From Microcella putealis (GTDB lineage Bacteria > Actinomycetota > Actinomycetes > Actinomycetales > Microbacteriaceae), in assembly GCF_004216575.1 (NCBI RefSeq), contig NZ_SGWW01000002.1:248001-312000 (forward strand): DNA of 64,000 bases, given 5' to 3'. Under the pieces are notes generated by a model. The model ran no database searches and was not told the DNA's origin. It saw nothing but the letters and a program-made list of their open reading frames with translations. Position numbers and translations under genes: made by a program. Positions 7,530 to 15,060 of this stretch are shown here, one piece after another. Positions within the stretch are counted from its first letter, which is position 1, and every line of letters begins with the position of its first letter.

Positions 7530-8534
7530 ATGAAAGCCGTCGTCGCGCGCCGCTACGGCGGCCCCGAAGCCCTCGAGATCGTGGATGCCCCGGTGCCAGA
7601 ACCCGCGGAGGGACAGGTTCGTGTGCGCGTCGCCGCGTCGTCGGTGAACCCGCTCGACTGGCACGAAATGCGCGGCACCCCGTACCTGCTGCGGCTCGCC
7701 CGCGGGCTGGTGCGGCCGACCAAGCCGGCGCTCGGCAGCGACCTCGCCGGCACGGTCGACGCGGTCGGCCCCGGCGTCTCGAGCTTCGCGGTCGGCGACG
7801 AGGTACTCGGCTACGGCAACGGCGCCTGGGCCGAGTACACGGTCGTCGGCGAGAAGGGCCTCGCCCATCGCCCTGCCGGTCTGGCCGTCGACGAGGCCGC
7901 CGGCCTGGGCATCGCCGCCGTCACCGCGCTGCAGGCGCTGCGCCGCGGCGGCCTCGACGCCCCGCGCACGTGGAACGGCACGGGCGTCGAACCCATGCCG
8001 CCGCGCGTGATGATCATCGGAGCCACCGGGGGAGTCGGCAGCATCGCCACCCAGCTCGCCGCGCACTTCGGGGCGCACGTCACCGCCGTCACCGGCGCGG
8101 GAAACCGCGAGCTCGCCCTGCGCCTCGGCGCCGAGGAGGTGCTCGACTATCGCACCGACCGGCTCGACGACGGGCTCGCCCGGTACGACCTCGTGGTCGA
8201 GACGAACGGCGCGCGTCGCACCCGCGAGCTCGCGCGGCTGCTCACCCCCAACGGGGTGCTCGCCGTCGTCGGGGCGCCGCCCGGCGACTGGGTCGCCCCC
8301 GTCACTGCGGTCGCGGGGCGGGCCGTCGCGAACCGGTTAACGACGAAGACGATCGCGAGCATCCTGGCCCGCCGCGACGCCGACGACCTGGCGGCGCTCG
8401 CCGACCTCGCCGGCGCGGGTGCCATTCGCACTGTCGTCGGCGAGGTCTACCCGCTCGAGCGCATCGCCGACGCGGTGCGGCACAGCGAGTCGGGGCACGT
8501 GCGCGGCAAGCTGATCGTCCGCGTCGCGCCGTAG
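7530..8534 (+). CDS. Zinc-free NADP-dependent quinone oxidoreductase/alcohol dehydrogenase (MDR superfamily)
   Basis: Medium-chain dehydrogenase/reductase of the quinone oxidoreductase type, 334 residues. The GroES-like N-terminal half carries SSVNPLDWHEMRG, typical of QOR enzymes, and none of the usual zinc-ligand cysteines is present. The Rossmann half has IGATGGVGSIATQLA. The ATG at 7530 is chosen because MKAVVARRYG is the classic start of the family and the frame upstream falls in the inverted repeat. It stands alone: it has no regulon operator and is separated from the P450 by about 257 bases, so membership in the catabolic pathway is uncertain. It might reduce an enone intermediate, or simply be a general reductase. 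It ends 21 bases before a convergent low-GC gene. Confidence 0.88.
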   Translation: MKAVVARRYGGPEALEIVDAPVPEPAEGQVRVRVAASSVNPLDWHEMRGTPYLLRLARGLVRPTKPALGSDLAGTVDAVGPGVSSFAVGDEVLGYGNGAWAEYTVVGEKGLAHRPAGLAVDEAAGLGIAAVTALQALRRGGLDAPRTWNGTGVEPMPPRVMIIGATGGVGSIATQLAAHFGAHVTAVTGAGNRELALRLGAEEVLDYRTDRLDDGLARYDLVVETNGARRTRELARLLTPNGVLAVVGAPPGDWVAPVTAVAGRAVANRLTTKTIASILARRDADDLAALADLAGAGAIRTVVGEVYPLERIADAVRHSESGHVRGKLIVRVAP

Positions 8535-8555
8535 CGCGACCATGCTCGCGGAACC

Positions 8556-9038
8556 TTATTTCCGACGGCTCGAGTGTAGAAACCGCACCATTGCAGTTTC
8601 GAGATCCTTTGCGTGTCCCCGAAGCATCGAGTCAAGCACCGCGCGTGCTTCTGGGTTCGACACTCGGAGAACCGATTCGTGGCTTAACCAGAGGTCAGGC
8701 AGTGGGGTGTCGCTCGCCCTGACTGCCACGATTAGATCCTGTGTGACCCGAAGTGGGCCCCAGTACTCCTTACTCGCGCCGCGTTCGGTCAACACCTTCA
8801 GGTGGGATCTGTGGCGTGAAGTCAAAGCTTGCAGAGTGGTCATCTGCCCACGCAGATCTTCCTCATTGCGCACTAGTGTGGGGGCTTCTTCGAACCCGAA
8901 AATAGCGGAGGCTGAGACTCCGAACTCCCGGCACAGTATTGGGAATTCCGCGAATAGCGAGTCAACGAGTCGTGCGCGAGCTATCGCATCCGCCTCCTCC
9001 TTTGCGATGGCGGCAAGTACACGATTGCGAAGACTCAT
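8556..9038 (-). CDS. Hypothetical protein in a low-GC patch
   Basis: A 160-residue soluble, largely helical protein that I do not recognise. It starts at ATG 9038 with MSLRNRVLAA, is rich in Ala, Arg, Glu and Leu, and has no signal peptide, membrane segment or metal motif. The reading frame is clean and the stretch around it, about 8540-9750, is visibly poorer in GC than its surroundings, with codons such as AAT, TTA and ATA that neighbours avoid, which suggests transfer from elsewhere. It converges with the oxidoreductase upstream and diverges from the membrane protein at 9150. Together the two look like a small acquired pair, but there is no evidence for a shared function. Confidence 0.6.
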   Translation of the reverse strand: MSLRNRVLAAIAKEEADAIARARLVDSLFAEFPILCREFGVSASAIFGFEEAPTLVRNEEDLRGQMTTLQALTSRHRSHLKVLTERGASKEYWGPLRVTQDLIVAVRASDTPLPDLWLSHESVLRVSNPEARAVLDSMLRGHAKDLETAMVRFLHSSRRK

Positions 9039-9149
9039 TATGCCAACGTACCAAGATTAATGCCCTGGAAAGTGTTTCGCGGGATCAATACCATGCTTGG
9101 TTACAGGTCGATCGCCCACTAGGTTGAGCTCATAAGGAAGGCGATTAGC

Positions 9150-9689
9150 TTGGACGGGCCCGAAGCCGGAATGAAGCATCTCCGCGGTGATGAGTTGAAG
9201 CGCGCGCAGATACTAATGCGAAAGTCGCGCGTGGGGCTCGCTAAGTTGTCCAGGAAGGGGCGCCGTCGTCAAACCCTTGCCGGCTTCGCTCTTGGAGCGC
9301 CTGGTTCACTTCTGCTTCTGATCGGCACAACTGCTGTGATTCCATCGCGAGACGGAGGTCTAGTCACTGCTTCAGTGGGAGGCGTGATCCTTTTTCTAGG
9401 GGTGGTGGTATACGCGTCCTGGATTGCTCAGCATGTCGGAATTCAGCGCAAAGAAGATTTGCTACATCGCCAAGCGGCTGGACTCGAACTCCAAGAACTC
9501 TTGACAGGCGCTGCTGCGACATCGACCGAGCGGCGAAGCCGAGAAGTTGGGCGCCGGCAAAGTTGGTATGTCGTTGGATATGACCACAGTCGTCACTCGG
9601 GAAAGTTCACCTCAGCGGACCGACAGAAGATGAACGACTACGGGATGGACGCGGACACGTATCTGACTAACTTCTTGGAGCGAGAGTAA
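9150..9689 (+). CDS. Hypothetical membrane protein with two transmembrane segments
   Basis: A 179-residue protein I do not recognise. A basic N-terminal helix (SRKGRRR) is followed by two hydrophobic segments at about residues 48-65 and 74-92, then a hydrophilic, probably cytoplasmic C-terminal domain that ends in NFLERE. The TTG at 9150 is taken as the start because AAGGAAGG lies eight bases upstream; an ATG at 9171 is the alternative. It lies in the same low-GC patch as the divergent gene at 8556-9038, about 110 bases away. Its C-terminal segment MNDYGMDADTYLTNFLERE resembles the short helical tails seen in many actinobacterial small proteins, but no function follows from that. Confidence 0.6.
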   Translation: MDGPEAGMKHLRGDELKRAQILMRKSRVGLAKLSRKGRRRQTLAGFALGAPGSLLLLIGTTAVIPSRDGGLVTASVGGVILFLGVVVYASWIAQHVGIQRKEDLLHRQAAGLELQELLTGAAATSTERRSREVGRRQSWYVVGYDHSRHSGKFTSADRQKMNDYGMDADTYLTNFLERE

Positions 9690-9754
9690 CCTAGCGCCAC
9701 TTTGTGACACCAAAGCAAAGAACGCAGTCCATGCCCAGGTACGTAAAGATCTGA

Positions 9755-10519
9755 TCATCCGCGTTGCGCGGTTGGCCGCAGATAGCGCTCTGCGCGCGGC
9801 GCCCACGCCCGGGTTGGCAGCTCGGCCACCTGGGTGAGGAACGCGTCGACAAGCGCGAAGGTGCGCTCGCGCGCGGCATCCTGCTCGGCGACGGTCTGCG
9901 CCAGCATCACCGCAGGGTCTTGCCCGTCGGCGTCGACCTTCGCGGCCCCGCCCCAGTCGAGCCAGCCCTTAAGCCCCGCGGCGTCGAGCTCGGGGTGAAA
10001 CTGCACGGCCAGCGAACGGCGAATCGTGAAGGCCTGCGAGGCGACCGGGTTGCGCGCGATCTCGACGGCGCCGGGCGGCACGACCCAGCGGTCGTAGTGA
10101 AACTGAAACCACGGGCCCTGGCCGACGAGCGACGGACGGTCGCTCCAGATCGCCGTCCAGCCGATCTCGCCCTTGGGCGCCGGCGCCACCGAGCCGCCCA
10201 TCGCGCGGGCGATCAGCTGACCGCCGAAGCAGATGCCGAAAACGGGGATATCCCGCGTGACGGCGTCGCGCATCCACTCGATTTCGGGCACGAGCCAAGC
10301 GCCGATGCAGGCGTCGTCCCACGCGCCCCAGGGGGCGCCGAGCGGCACGATCACGTCGTAGTCACCCGCGTCGGGGAAGGCGAAGGGCACGTTGGGCGAG
10401 CCAAACTGCGCCTCGTCGACGACTTGAACCGTGTCGATGTCGAAGCCGTGGTGAGCGAATCGTTCGCCGACGGGGCCGAGCGGCGAAACATGGTCGTGCT
10501 GGATGAACAGGGCACGCAT
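9755..10519 (-). CDS. Class I glutamine amidotransferase-like protein (GMP-synthase-type GATase1)
   Basis: A stand-alone class I glutamine amidotransferase domain, 254 residues. The nucleophile elbow FGICFGGQ puts the catalytic cysteine at residue 97, and VQFHPELD supplies the histidine and glutamate. The ATG at 10519 has GAGGAG eight bases upstream. It is divergent from the glutamine-synthetase-like gene, with operator C halfway between the two starts. In aniline degradation a pair with exactly these folds (AtdA1 ligase and AtdA2 amidotransferase) makes and breaks a gamma-glutamyl amide; in the Puu pathway PuuD does the hydrolysis. Inferred role: hydrolyse a gamma-glutamylated pathway intermediate. 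The alternative is a generic GATase of unknown target, which is common in actinobacteria. Confidence 0.85.
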   Translation of the reverse strand: MRALFIQHDHVSPLGPVGERFAHHGFDIDTVQVVDEAQFGSPNVPFAFPDAGDYDVIVPLGAPWGAWDDACIGAWLVPEIEWMRDAVTRDIPVFGICFGGQLIARAMGGSVAPAPKGEIGWTAIWSDRPSLVGQGPWFQFHYDRWVVPPGAVEIARNPVASQAFTIRRSLAVQFHPELDAAGLKGWLDWGGAAKVDADGQDPAVMLAQTVAEQDAARERTFALVDAFLTQVAELPTRAWAPRAERYLRPTAQRG

Positions 10520-10616
10520 CGCGGGAACTCCTCGCTGAGATCGCGGTCGCCGAATGCGAGCAGCGGATGCGCGAATCGGCGTGGCGGCCCATCGACGCGC
10601 CGCCATCGCTACAGTA

Positions 10617-10634
10617 TCGTTTGTTTACGAACGA
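10617..10634. promoter_or_regulatory. Operator C of the catabolic regulon (amidotransferase / ligase divergent promoter)
   Basis: TCGTTTGTTTACGAACGA, an 18-base inverted repeat with both five-base arms perfect. It lies exactly 97 bases from each of the two divergent start codons (10519 minus, 10732 plus) and directly follows a TACAGT -10-like element (10610-10615), so a bound repressor would cover the transcription start of the ligase gene and could control both genes. Confidence 0.75.
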
Positions 10635-10731
10635 ATCAGTGACGATTCGCCAGGGCGCGCCCGCGACGACCCCACCCGTTGCCGCGGCACACCGCCCAGA
10701 AACGCCACGAGTGCCACAAGGGAGTCGCACC

Positions 10732-12090
10732 ATGACGCACAGCCTCGCCAACCTGCAGAGCGAGCTCATCGCCGCCGAGATCGACGTTCTCCGCGTGATT
10801 TACGCCGACATCATTGGCACGATCCGCTCGAAGGATCTGCTCGTGAGCGAGCTCGACAAGATCCACCACGGCGGGCCGACCTTCTGCCAGGGCGTGTGGG
10901 TGACGACTACGCAAGGCGGCGTGCTTGACGGCGCCGACGTGCTGTCGAACGGCCTCGAAGACTTCGTCACGCAGATCGTGCCCGAAACGTGGCGCGCCCT
11001 GCCGTGGGAGCCCGGTGTCGCCTACGTCGTCGCCGGCGCCAACAACCCCGACATGACCCCGAACGAGCTCGCCCCGCGCACGCTGCTCGAGCGCATGGTG
11101 AACGAGTACAAGGCGATCGGCCTGGTGCCGGTGGCCGGCCCCGAGCTCGAGTTCTACATCGCCGACGTCAACGACGACGGCACCTACCGACGCGCCATCA
11201 ACCCCACGGGCCGCGTCTACACCTCGGGCGCCACGGTCGACCCGAAGGGCACCTTCCTGCACCTGCTGCGCATGCTCGACCGCCTGCGCATCGGCGTGTT
11301 CGCGGGCAACCACGAGTTCAGCCCCAGCCAGTACGAGATCAACATTTGGCACAGCGAGGCGCTCGACGCCTGTGACCGCATTTGGATGCTGAAGGCCGGC
11401 GTCAAGGACGTCATCGCCCGTCTCGGCCAGGCCGCCACCTTCGCCGGCAAACCGTGGAGCGACGAGGGCGGCAGCGGATTCCACCTGCACCTGTCGGTGG
11501 AGAGCCCCACGGGTGAGAACCTGATGCACGACGCCTCGGCCCCCGACGGCCTGAGTGCGACCGCCCGCCACATGATCGCCGGCATCATGGAGCACGCTCC
11601 CGCGCTGGTCGCGATCTGCAACCCCACGGTGAACGCCTTCCGCCGCCTCGGACCCGACACGCTCGCGCCGTACCGCGCCAACTGGGGCCTCGACAACCGC
11701 AGTGCGATGGTGCGCATCCCGCCGGAGCGCGGCGGCGGCACCCGCCTCGAGATCCGCCTCGGCGACGGGGCGGCGAACGCCTACCTGATGACCGCCGCGC
11801 TGTTGGCGGCAGGCCTCGACGGCATCCGCCGCGAGCTCGAGCCGCCGGCCGCCGCCGTTGGCTACGCCTACGAAGACGAGTCGCGCCCCGTGCTGCCGAT
11901 GACCCTCGGCGACGCCCTCGACGCCCTGCGTGCCGACGAGCGTCTCATCGAGCTCATGGGTGGCCCGCTCGTCGACGTCTTCGAGGTGATGAAGCGCGAC
12001 GAGATCGAGCGCTTCACCGAGGTGGTCGGCGCAGAGCTCCCCGACGAGGTCACCGAGTGGGAGGTCAAGGAGTACTTCCTGGATCTCTGA
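10732..12090 (+). CDS. Glutamine-synthetase-like gamma-glutamyl-amine ligase
   Basis: A 452-residue GS-fold ligase. It would use ATP and glutamate to gamma-glutamylate an amine, as PuuA, GlnA3, GlnA4, IpuC and AtdA1 do. GS motifs are in order: ELEF (138-141), NHEFSPSQYEI (193-203), GSGFHLHLS (247-255) and NRSAMVRIP (322-330). The last motif is LEIRLGDGAANAYL, where true glutamine synthetases have a P-D-P-S/T loop; such changes near the ammonia/amine site are usual in the amine-specific branch. There is no adenylylation-loop tyrosine context that I can identify. The ATG at 10732 has AAGGGAG seven bases upstream. Control by operator C, an APC permease and two gamma-glutamyl hydrolase-type genes argue for a catabolic, not an assimilatory, role. 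The amine is unknown. Confidence 0.9.
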   Translation: MTHSLANLQSELIAAEIDVLRVIYADIIGTIRSKDLLVSELDKIHHGGPTFCQGVWVTTTQGGVLDGADVLSNGLEDFVTQIVPETWRALPWEPGVAYVVAGANNPDMTPNELAPRTLLERMVNEYKAIGLVPVAGPELEFYIADVNDDGTYRRAINPTGRVYTSGATVDPKGTFLHLLRMLDRLRIGVFAGNHEFSPSQYEINIWHSEALDACDRIWMLKAGVKDVIARLGQAATFAGKPWSDEGGSGFHLHLSVESPTGENLMHDASAPDGLSATARHMIAGIMEHAPALVAICNPTVNAFRRLGPDTLAPYRANWGLDNRSAMVRIPPERGGGTRLEIRLGDGAANAYLMTAALLAAGLDGIRRELEPPAAAVGYAYEDESRPVLPMTLGDALDALRADERLIELMGGPLVDVFEVMKRDEIERFTEVVGAELPDEVTEWEVKEYFLDL

Positions 12091-12115
12091 TCACCGGCAC
12101 TGCCGAGAACGAAAG

Positions 12116-12148
12116 AACGGGGATGCACGCAGTGCGTGCATCCCCGTT
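12116..12148. terminator. Bidirectional hairpin terminator
   Basis: A perfect 15-base stem, AACGGGGATGCACGC (12116-12130) with its complement at 12134-12148, encloses a 3-base loop. It lies between the convergent ends of the ligase gene and the acetoacetate-decarboxylase-like gene. Short T-rich tracts follow on both strands (TTTCG and CTTTCG), so it can serve both transcripts. Confidence 0.8.
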
Positions 12149-12171
12149 TCGTCTGTTCTTGGGGCGGTCGC

Positions 12172-12984
12172 CTACACCGCCGGGTTCGACTGGTCGTGCA
12201 CGAGCGTGCCGCCGTTGAACGTCACGCCCACCTCGCGGTAGTACGCGCCGATCTTCTCGTGCACGGGCAGGATCGAGGCGAGTTCGTCCCAGGGCGAGTC
12301 GAACAGCTCGAGGTCGAAGTCGCCGCGCCAGGTCGCGCCGATCTCGGCGTCGGTGGTGCTCATGGTGATGAGCTGGTCCATCGAGTTGCCGGCACCGGGG
12401 GTGATCGACGGCATCCAGCGCGAGTGCAGCATGGGGTGGCCATTGACGAAGCCGTTCGTCTCGCTCTCGGCTTCGAGCGTGACGACGAGCGAGGCGAGCC
12501 GGTGATCGTAGGCGGCGAGCGATGCCCCGATGCGAGCGCCCGGGGCGAGGCGTGGCGCCGCGCGGCCGACGTTCATGACGCGCGTCACGGCCATCGAGCC
12601 GAGCTTCTTCGGGTAGCCCTGGAACCAACCGCGCGCGATCGCAAAGTCTTTCGTGACCCAGATCGCGACGCAGCGCGTGTACGTCGTCTCCCCGCGCTTG
12701 ACGCGCACGACAGCGAAGGTCTCGAGGTACTGCGAGCGCTGCGGGTCGAGCAACTCGGCGCCCGACGCCGAGCATGACTGCCAGTCGGCCCAGATGAGCG
12801 CGACAGCGCCCGGGTCGTCGTCGGCGAGCTCGAGGCCCTCGGGGAGGAGGGCTGCGACGTTGGCGGGGTCGGTGCGGTACTCGGCGGTGAGTAGCGTCCC
12901 GGAGTAGTACCACGGCATGTCGGGCACGATCGCGCTCTTGCCGGTGGGGGTTTTCGGGGCCATGAAGCCGGTGAGGTCAGCCAT
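12172..12984 (-). CDS. Acetoacetate decarboxylase-family protein
   Basis: A 270-residue protein of the acetoacetate decarboxylase superfamily. The paired lysines of the family are present as GYPKKLG (Lys126, Lys127); the first forms the Schiff base with a keto substrate. Members of this superfamily decarboxylate beta-keto acids, but some are aldolase-dehydratases that condense or cleave pyruvate adducts. The ATG at 12984 follows GAGGGA closely. It carries operator D (13002-13019) 17 bases upstream and so belongs to the regulon. Ring cleavage through HpaD, HpaE and HpaG would next need a hydratase and an aldolase, neither of which is seen in this window; this Schiff-base enzyme is a candidate replacement. 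That assignment is inference only. Confidence 0.85.
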   Translation of the reverse strand: MADLTGFMAPKTPTGKSAIVPDMPWYYSGTLLTAEYRTDPANVAALLPEGLELADDDPGAVALIWADWQSCSASGAELLDPQRSQYLETFAVVRVKRGETTYTRCVAIWVTKDFAIARGWFQGYPKKLGSMAVTRVMNVGRAAPRLAPGARIGASLAAYDHRLASLVVTLEAESETNGFVNGHPMLHSRWMPSITPGAGNSMDQLITMSTTDAEIGATWRGDFDLELFDSPWDELASILPVHEKIGAYYREVGVTFNGGTLVHDQSNPAV

Positions 12985-13001
12985 TCCCTCAGCCTAGCGA
13001 T

Positions 13002-13019
13002 TCATTCGGAAACAAACGA
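13002..13019. promoter_or_regulatory. Operator D of the catabolic regulon (acetoacetate decarboxylase-like gene)
   Basis: TCATTCGGAAACAAACGA on the plus strand; read in the direction of the gene it is TCGTTTGTTTCCGAATGA, differing from operator C at only two positions. It lies 17 bases upstream of the start at 12984. Confidence 0.7.
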
Positions 13020-13152
13020 TAGGCAATTTTCGCGGATGCGCACCCGCGATTGGGCGCCACCCGACCGCCGGCGACTTGCCGTCGCGATGCGCCCATATCG
13101 ATGCGTTCGGATGCTTGACGCGGCCCCGCGCATCCGTCACGCTAATCGCACA

Positions 13153-13170
13153 TCGTTTCGACCCAAACGA
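13153..13170. promoter_or_regulatory. Operator E of the catabolic regulon (permease operon)
   Basis: TCGTTTCGACCCAAACGA has perfect six-base outer arms (TCGTTT/AAACGA). It lies 32 bases upstream of the permease start and 33 bases downstream of a TTGACG -35-like element (13115-13120), so it would overlap the start of transcription. Confidence 0.7.
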
Positions 13171-13202
13171 TTTTCCGCTCAATGAGGAGTCAGGGAAGTT
13201 CT

Positions 13203-14744
13203 ATGTCCGATCAATCCACCCCCACACCCACCCCGACCGCCGCTTCCGGCGGATCTCACGCTCACGCTTCCGCCGGCAGCCAGCTGAGGCGCGGCCGCAT
13301 CGGCATTGCCGGCATCGTGTTCTTTGTCGTGGCCTCGGCCGCGCCGCTCATCGGCATGACCGGTGCAGTGCCGGTCGCCATGGTGCTCGGCAACGGCGCC
13401 GCCGTGCCCGGTGCCTACCTCGCCGTCGGCCTCACGCTGCTGCTCTTCACGGTCGGCTACGCCGCCATGAGCCGCACCATGACAAACACCGGCGCGTTCT
13501 TTGCCTACGTCGGCAAGGGCCTCGGGGTGAATGCCGGCGTCGCCAGCGCGTTCGCCGCCGTCGTCGCCTACGTCACCATCCAGCTCGCGATCTACGGATT
13601 CTTCGGCGCCGTCATGGGCGGCACGATGGCGAGCATCGGCCTCGATCTGCCCTGGTACGTCTGGTCGTTCATCGGCTGGGCACTCGTCACGGGGCTCTCG
13701 CTCTTGAGCGTTGACGTCGGTGCGAAGTTGCTCGGCGTGCTGCTGACCCTCGAGGTGCTCGTGCTGCTCGTCGTCGGCATCGCGTCCCTCGCGAGCGGCG
13801 GGCCCGAGGGCAGCGATTTTGCCGCCTCCTTCAGCCCGGTCGCTGTCTTCGCGGGCGGATTCGCCGGAACCGCGGGCATCGCGCTCGCCTTTGCCTTCGC
13901 CAGCTTTATCGGATTCGAGGCGACGGCGATCTACGGCGAAGAGTCGACCGATCCGAAGCGCACCGTTCCCGTCGCGACCTACGTCGCGATCGCGGTGATC
14001 AGCATCCTGTTCGCCGTCGTGTCCTTCGGCATGGTGACGGGCATGGGCGCCGGCGGTGTCATCGACGAGGTGCTCGAGCGTTCCGACGGGCTCGCGACGC
14101 CGGAGGGCGTGCTGTTTAGCCTCGCCGAGCAGTACGTCGGCGGCTGGCTCATCGCGCCCATGGCGGTGCTCGTGTTGACGAGCCTCTTCGCGGGCCTGCT
14201 CGCCTTCCAGAACGCGGCGTCGCGCTACTTCTTCGCCCTCGGCCGCGGCGGCGTGCTGCCGAAGCGCCTCGCGGCGACGAACGCGCAGGGCGCCCCCGTC
14301 GGCGGCGTCATCGTGACCTCGGCGCTCGCCGCGCTCGTCATGGTGATCTTCGCGATCGCGCAGCTCGACCCGGTGGGCAACCTGTTCTTCTGGATGAGCT
14401 CCGTCACGGTCATCGCGATCGTCACGGTCGAAATTCTCGTCTCGATCGCGGTCATCCGGCACTTCGCTTCACGCGGCGAGGGCGGCGTCTGGCAAACCAA
14501 GATTGCCCCCGCGCTCAGTGCCGTGCTGCTTGCCCTTGGCCTGTACCTGCTCATGTCGCGGTTCAACCTGCTCGCCGGAACGGCCCCGGCCGACGTCGAC
14601 CCGTCGCTGCCCGAGAGCGCCTGGGCGCTGAACGGTCTCGGCTGGTTCCTGGTGCTGTTGCCGTTCATCGCGCTCGCCGTCGGGTTCATCGTCTCGGCGG
14701 TGCGCCCGAAGAACGAGCAGCTCGTGAAGGACTTCGCGAGCTAA
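13203..14744 (+). CDS. APC-superfamily amino acid/amine permease
   Basis: A 513-residue secondary transporter of the amino acid-polyamine-organocation superfamily. A polar Ser/Thr/Pro/His N-terminal tail of about 30 residues is followed by about 12 hydrophobic segments. The first contains VFFVVASAAPLIGMTGAVP, and the segment with FASFIGFEATAIYGEES is the conserved TM6 region of the family. The ATG at 13203 is preceded by AGGGAAG and, further up, GAGGAG. Under operator E it heads a three-gene unit with the sigma-like protein and the C26 hydrolase. PuuP-type members import putrescine, and others import ethanolamine or amino acids. Inferred: uptake of the amine that the GS-like ligase modifies. 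The substrate cannot be told from sequence. Confidence 0.92.
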   Translation: MSDQSTPTPTPTAASGGSHAHASAGSQLRRGRIGIAGIVFFVVASAAPLIGMTGAVPVAMVLGNGAAVPGAYLAVGLTLLLFTVGYAAMSRTMTNTGAFFAYVGKGLGVNAGVASAFAAVVAYVTIQLAIYGFFGAVMGGTMASIGLDLPWYVWSFIGWALVTGLSLLSVDVGAKLLGVLLTLEVLVLLVVGIASLASGGPEGSDFAASFSPVAVFAGGFAGTAGIALAFAFASFIGFEATAIYGEESTDPKRTVPVATYVAIAVISILFAVVSFGMVTGMGAGGVIDEVLERSDGLATPEGVLFSLAEQYVGGWLIAPMAVLVLTSLFAGLLAFQNAASRYFFALGRGGVLPKRLAATNAQGAPVGGVIVTSALAALVMVIFAIAQLDPVGNLFFWMSSVTVIAIVTVEILVSIAVIRHFASRGEGGVWQTKIAPALSAVLLALGLYLLMSRFNLLAGTAPADVDPSLPESAWALNGLGWFLVLLPFIALAVGFIVSAVRPKNEQLVKDFAS

Positions 14745-14781
14745 TCTGCCCGCCTATTCGCCCGTCGATGAGGAGCCCATC

Positions 14782-15048
14782 ATGACCACCGACGCATTCG
14801 ACCTCGATGTCTCACCCGAGCATCCGGTCGATGAGGCGGCGTTTGCCGCGATCGAGCGCGAGCGACTGCTCGCCGCGATCGCCGCGCTGCCCGCCGACCT
14901 CCGTGCCGGCATGACGGGCATCCTCGTCGACGGGCGCTCCTACTCCGACGTCTCGCAAGACCTGGGGGTTCGGCAGTCAGAGTTGGTCCGCGCGGTCCAG
15001 CGCGGCAAGGCGATCATTCTGCGGTCGATCGCGCCGCAGGCCAGCTGA
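14782..15048 (+). CDS. Small sigma-70 region-4-like helix-turn-helix protein
   Basis: An 88-residue protein whose middle resembles region 4 of ECF-type sigma factors: an ERERLLAAIAALPADLRAG lead-in (compare the LPxxxR pattern of sigma factors), then a YSDVSQDLGVRQSELVRAVQRGK helix-turn-helix. No region 2 precedes it, so it cannot act as a complete sigma factor. The ATG at 14782 follows GATGAGGAG. It lies 37 bases after the permease and 12 bases before the C26 hydrolase, so it is part of the amine operon. Possible roles are an anti-activator, a co-regulator with RNA polymerase, or a simple DNA-binding protein; I cannot choose. A regulator of this shape between a permease and a hydrolase is unusual. 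Confidence 0.75.
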   Translation: MTTDAFDLDVSPEHPVDEAAFAAIERERLLAAIAALPADLRAGMTGILVDGRSYSDVSQDLGVRQSELVRAVQRGKAIILRSIAPQAS

Positions 15049-15060
15049 GCGGGCGCATCG

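Noticed and set aside
8540..9750. Insertion sequence or prophage remnant in the low-GC patch
   Set aside because: No transposase or integrase fragment, no terminal inverted repeats and no target duplication could be found.
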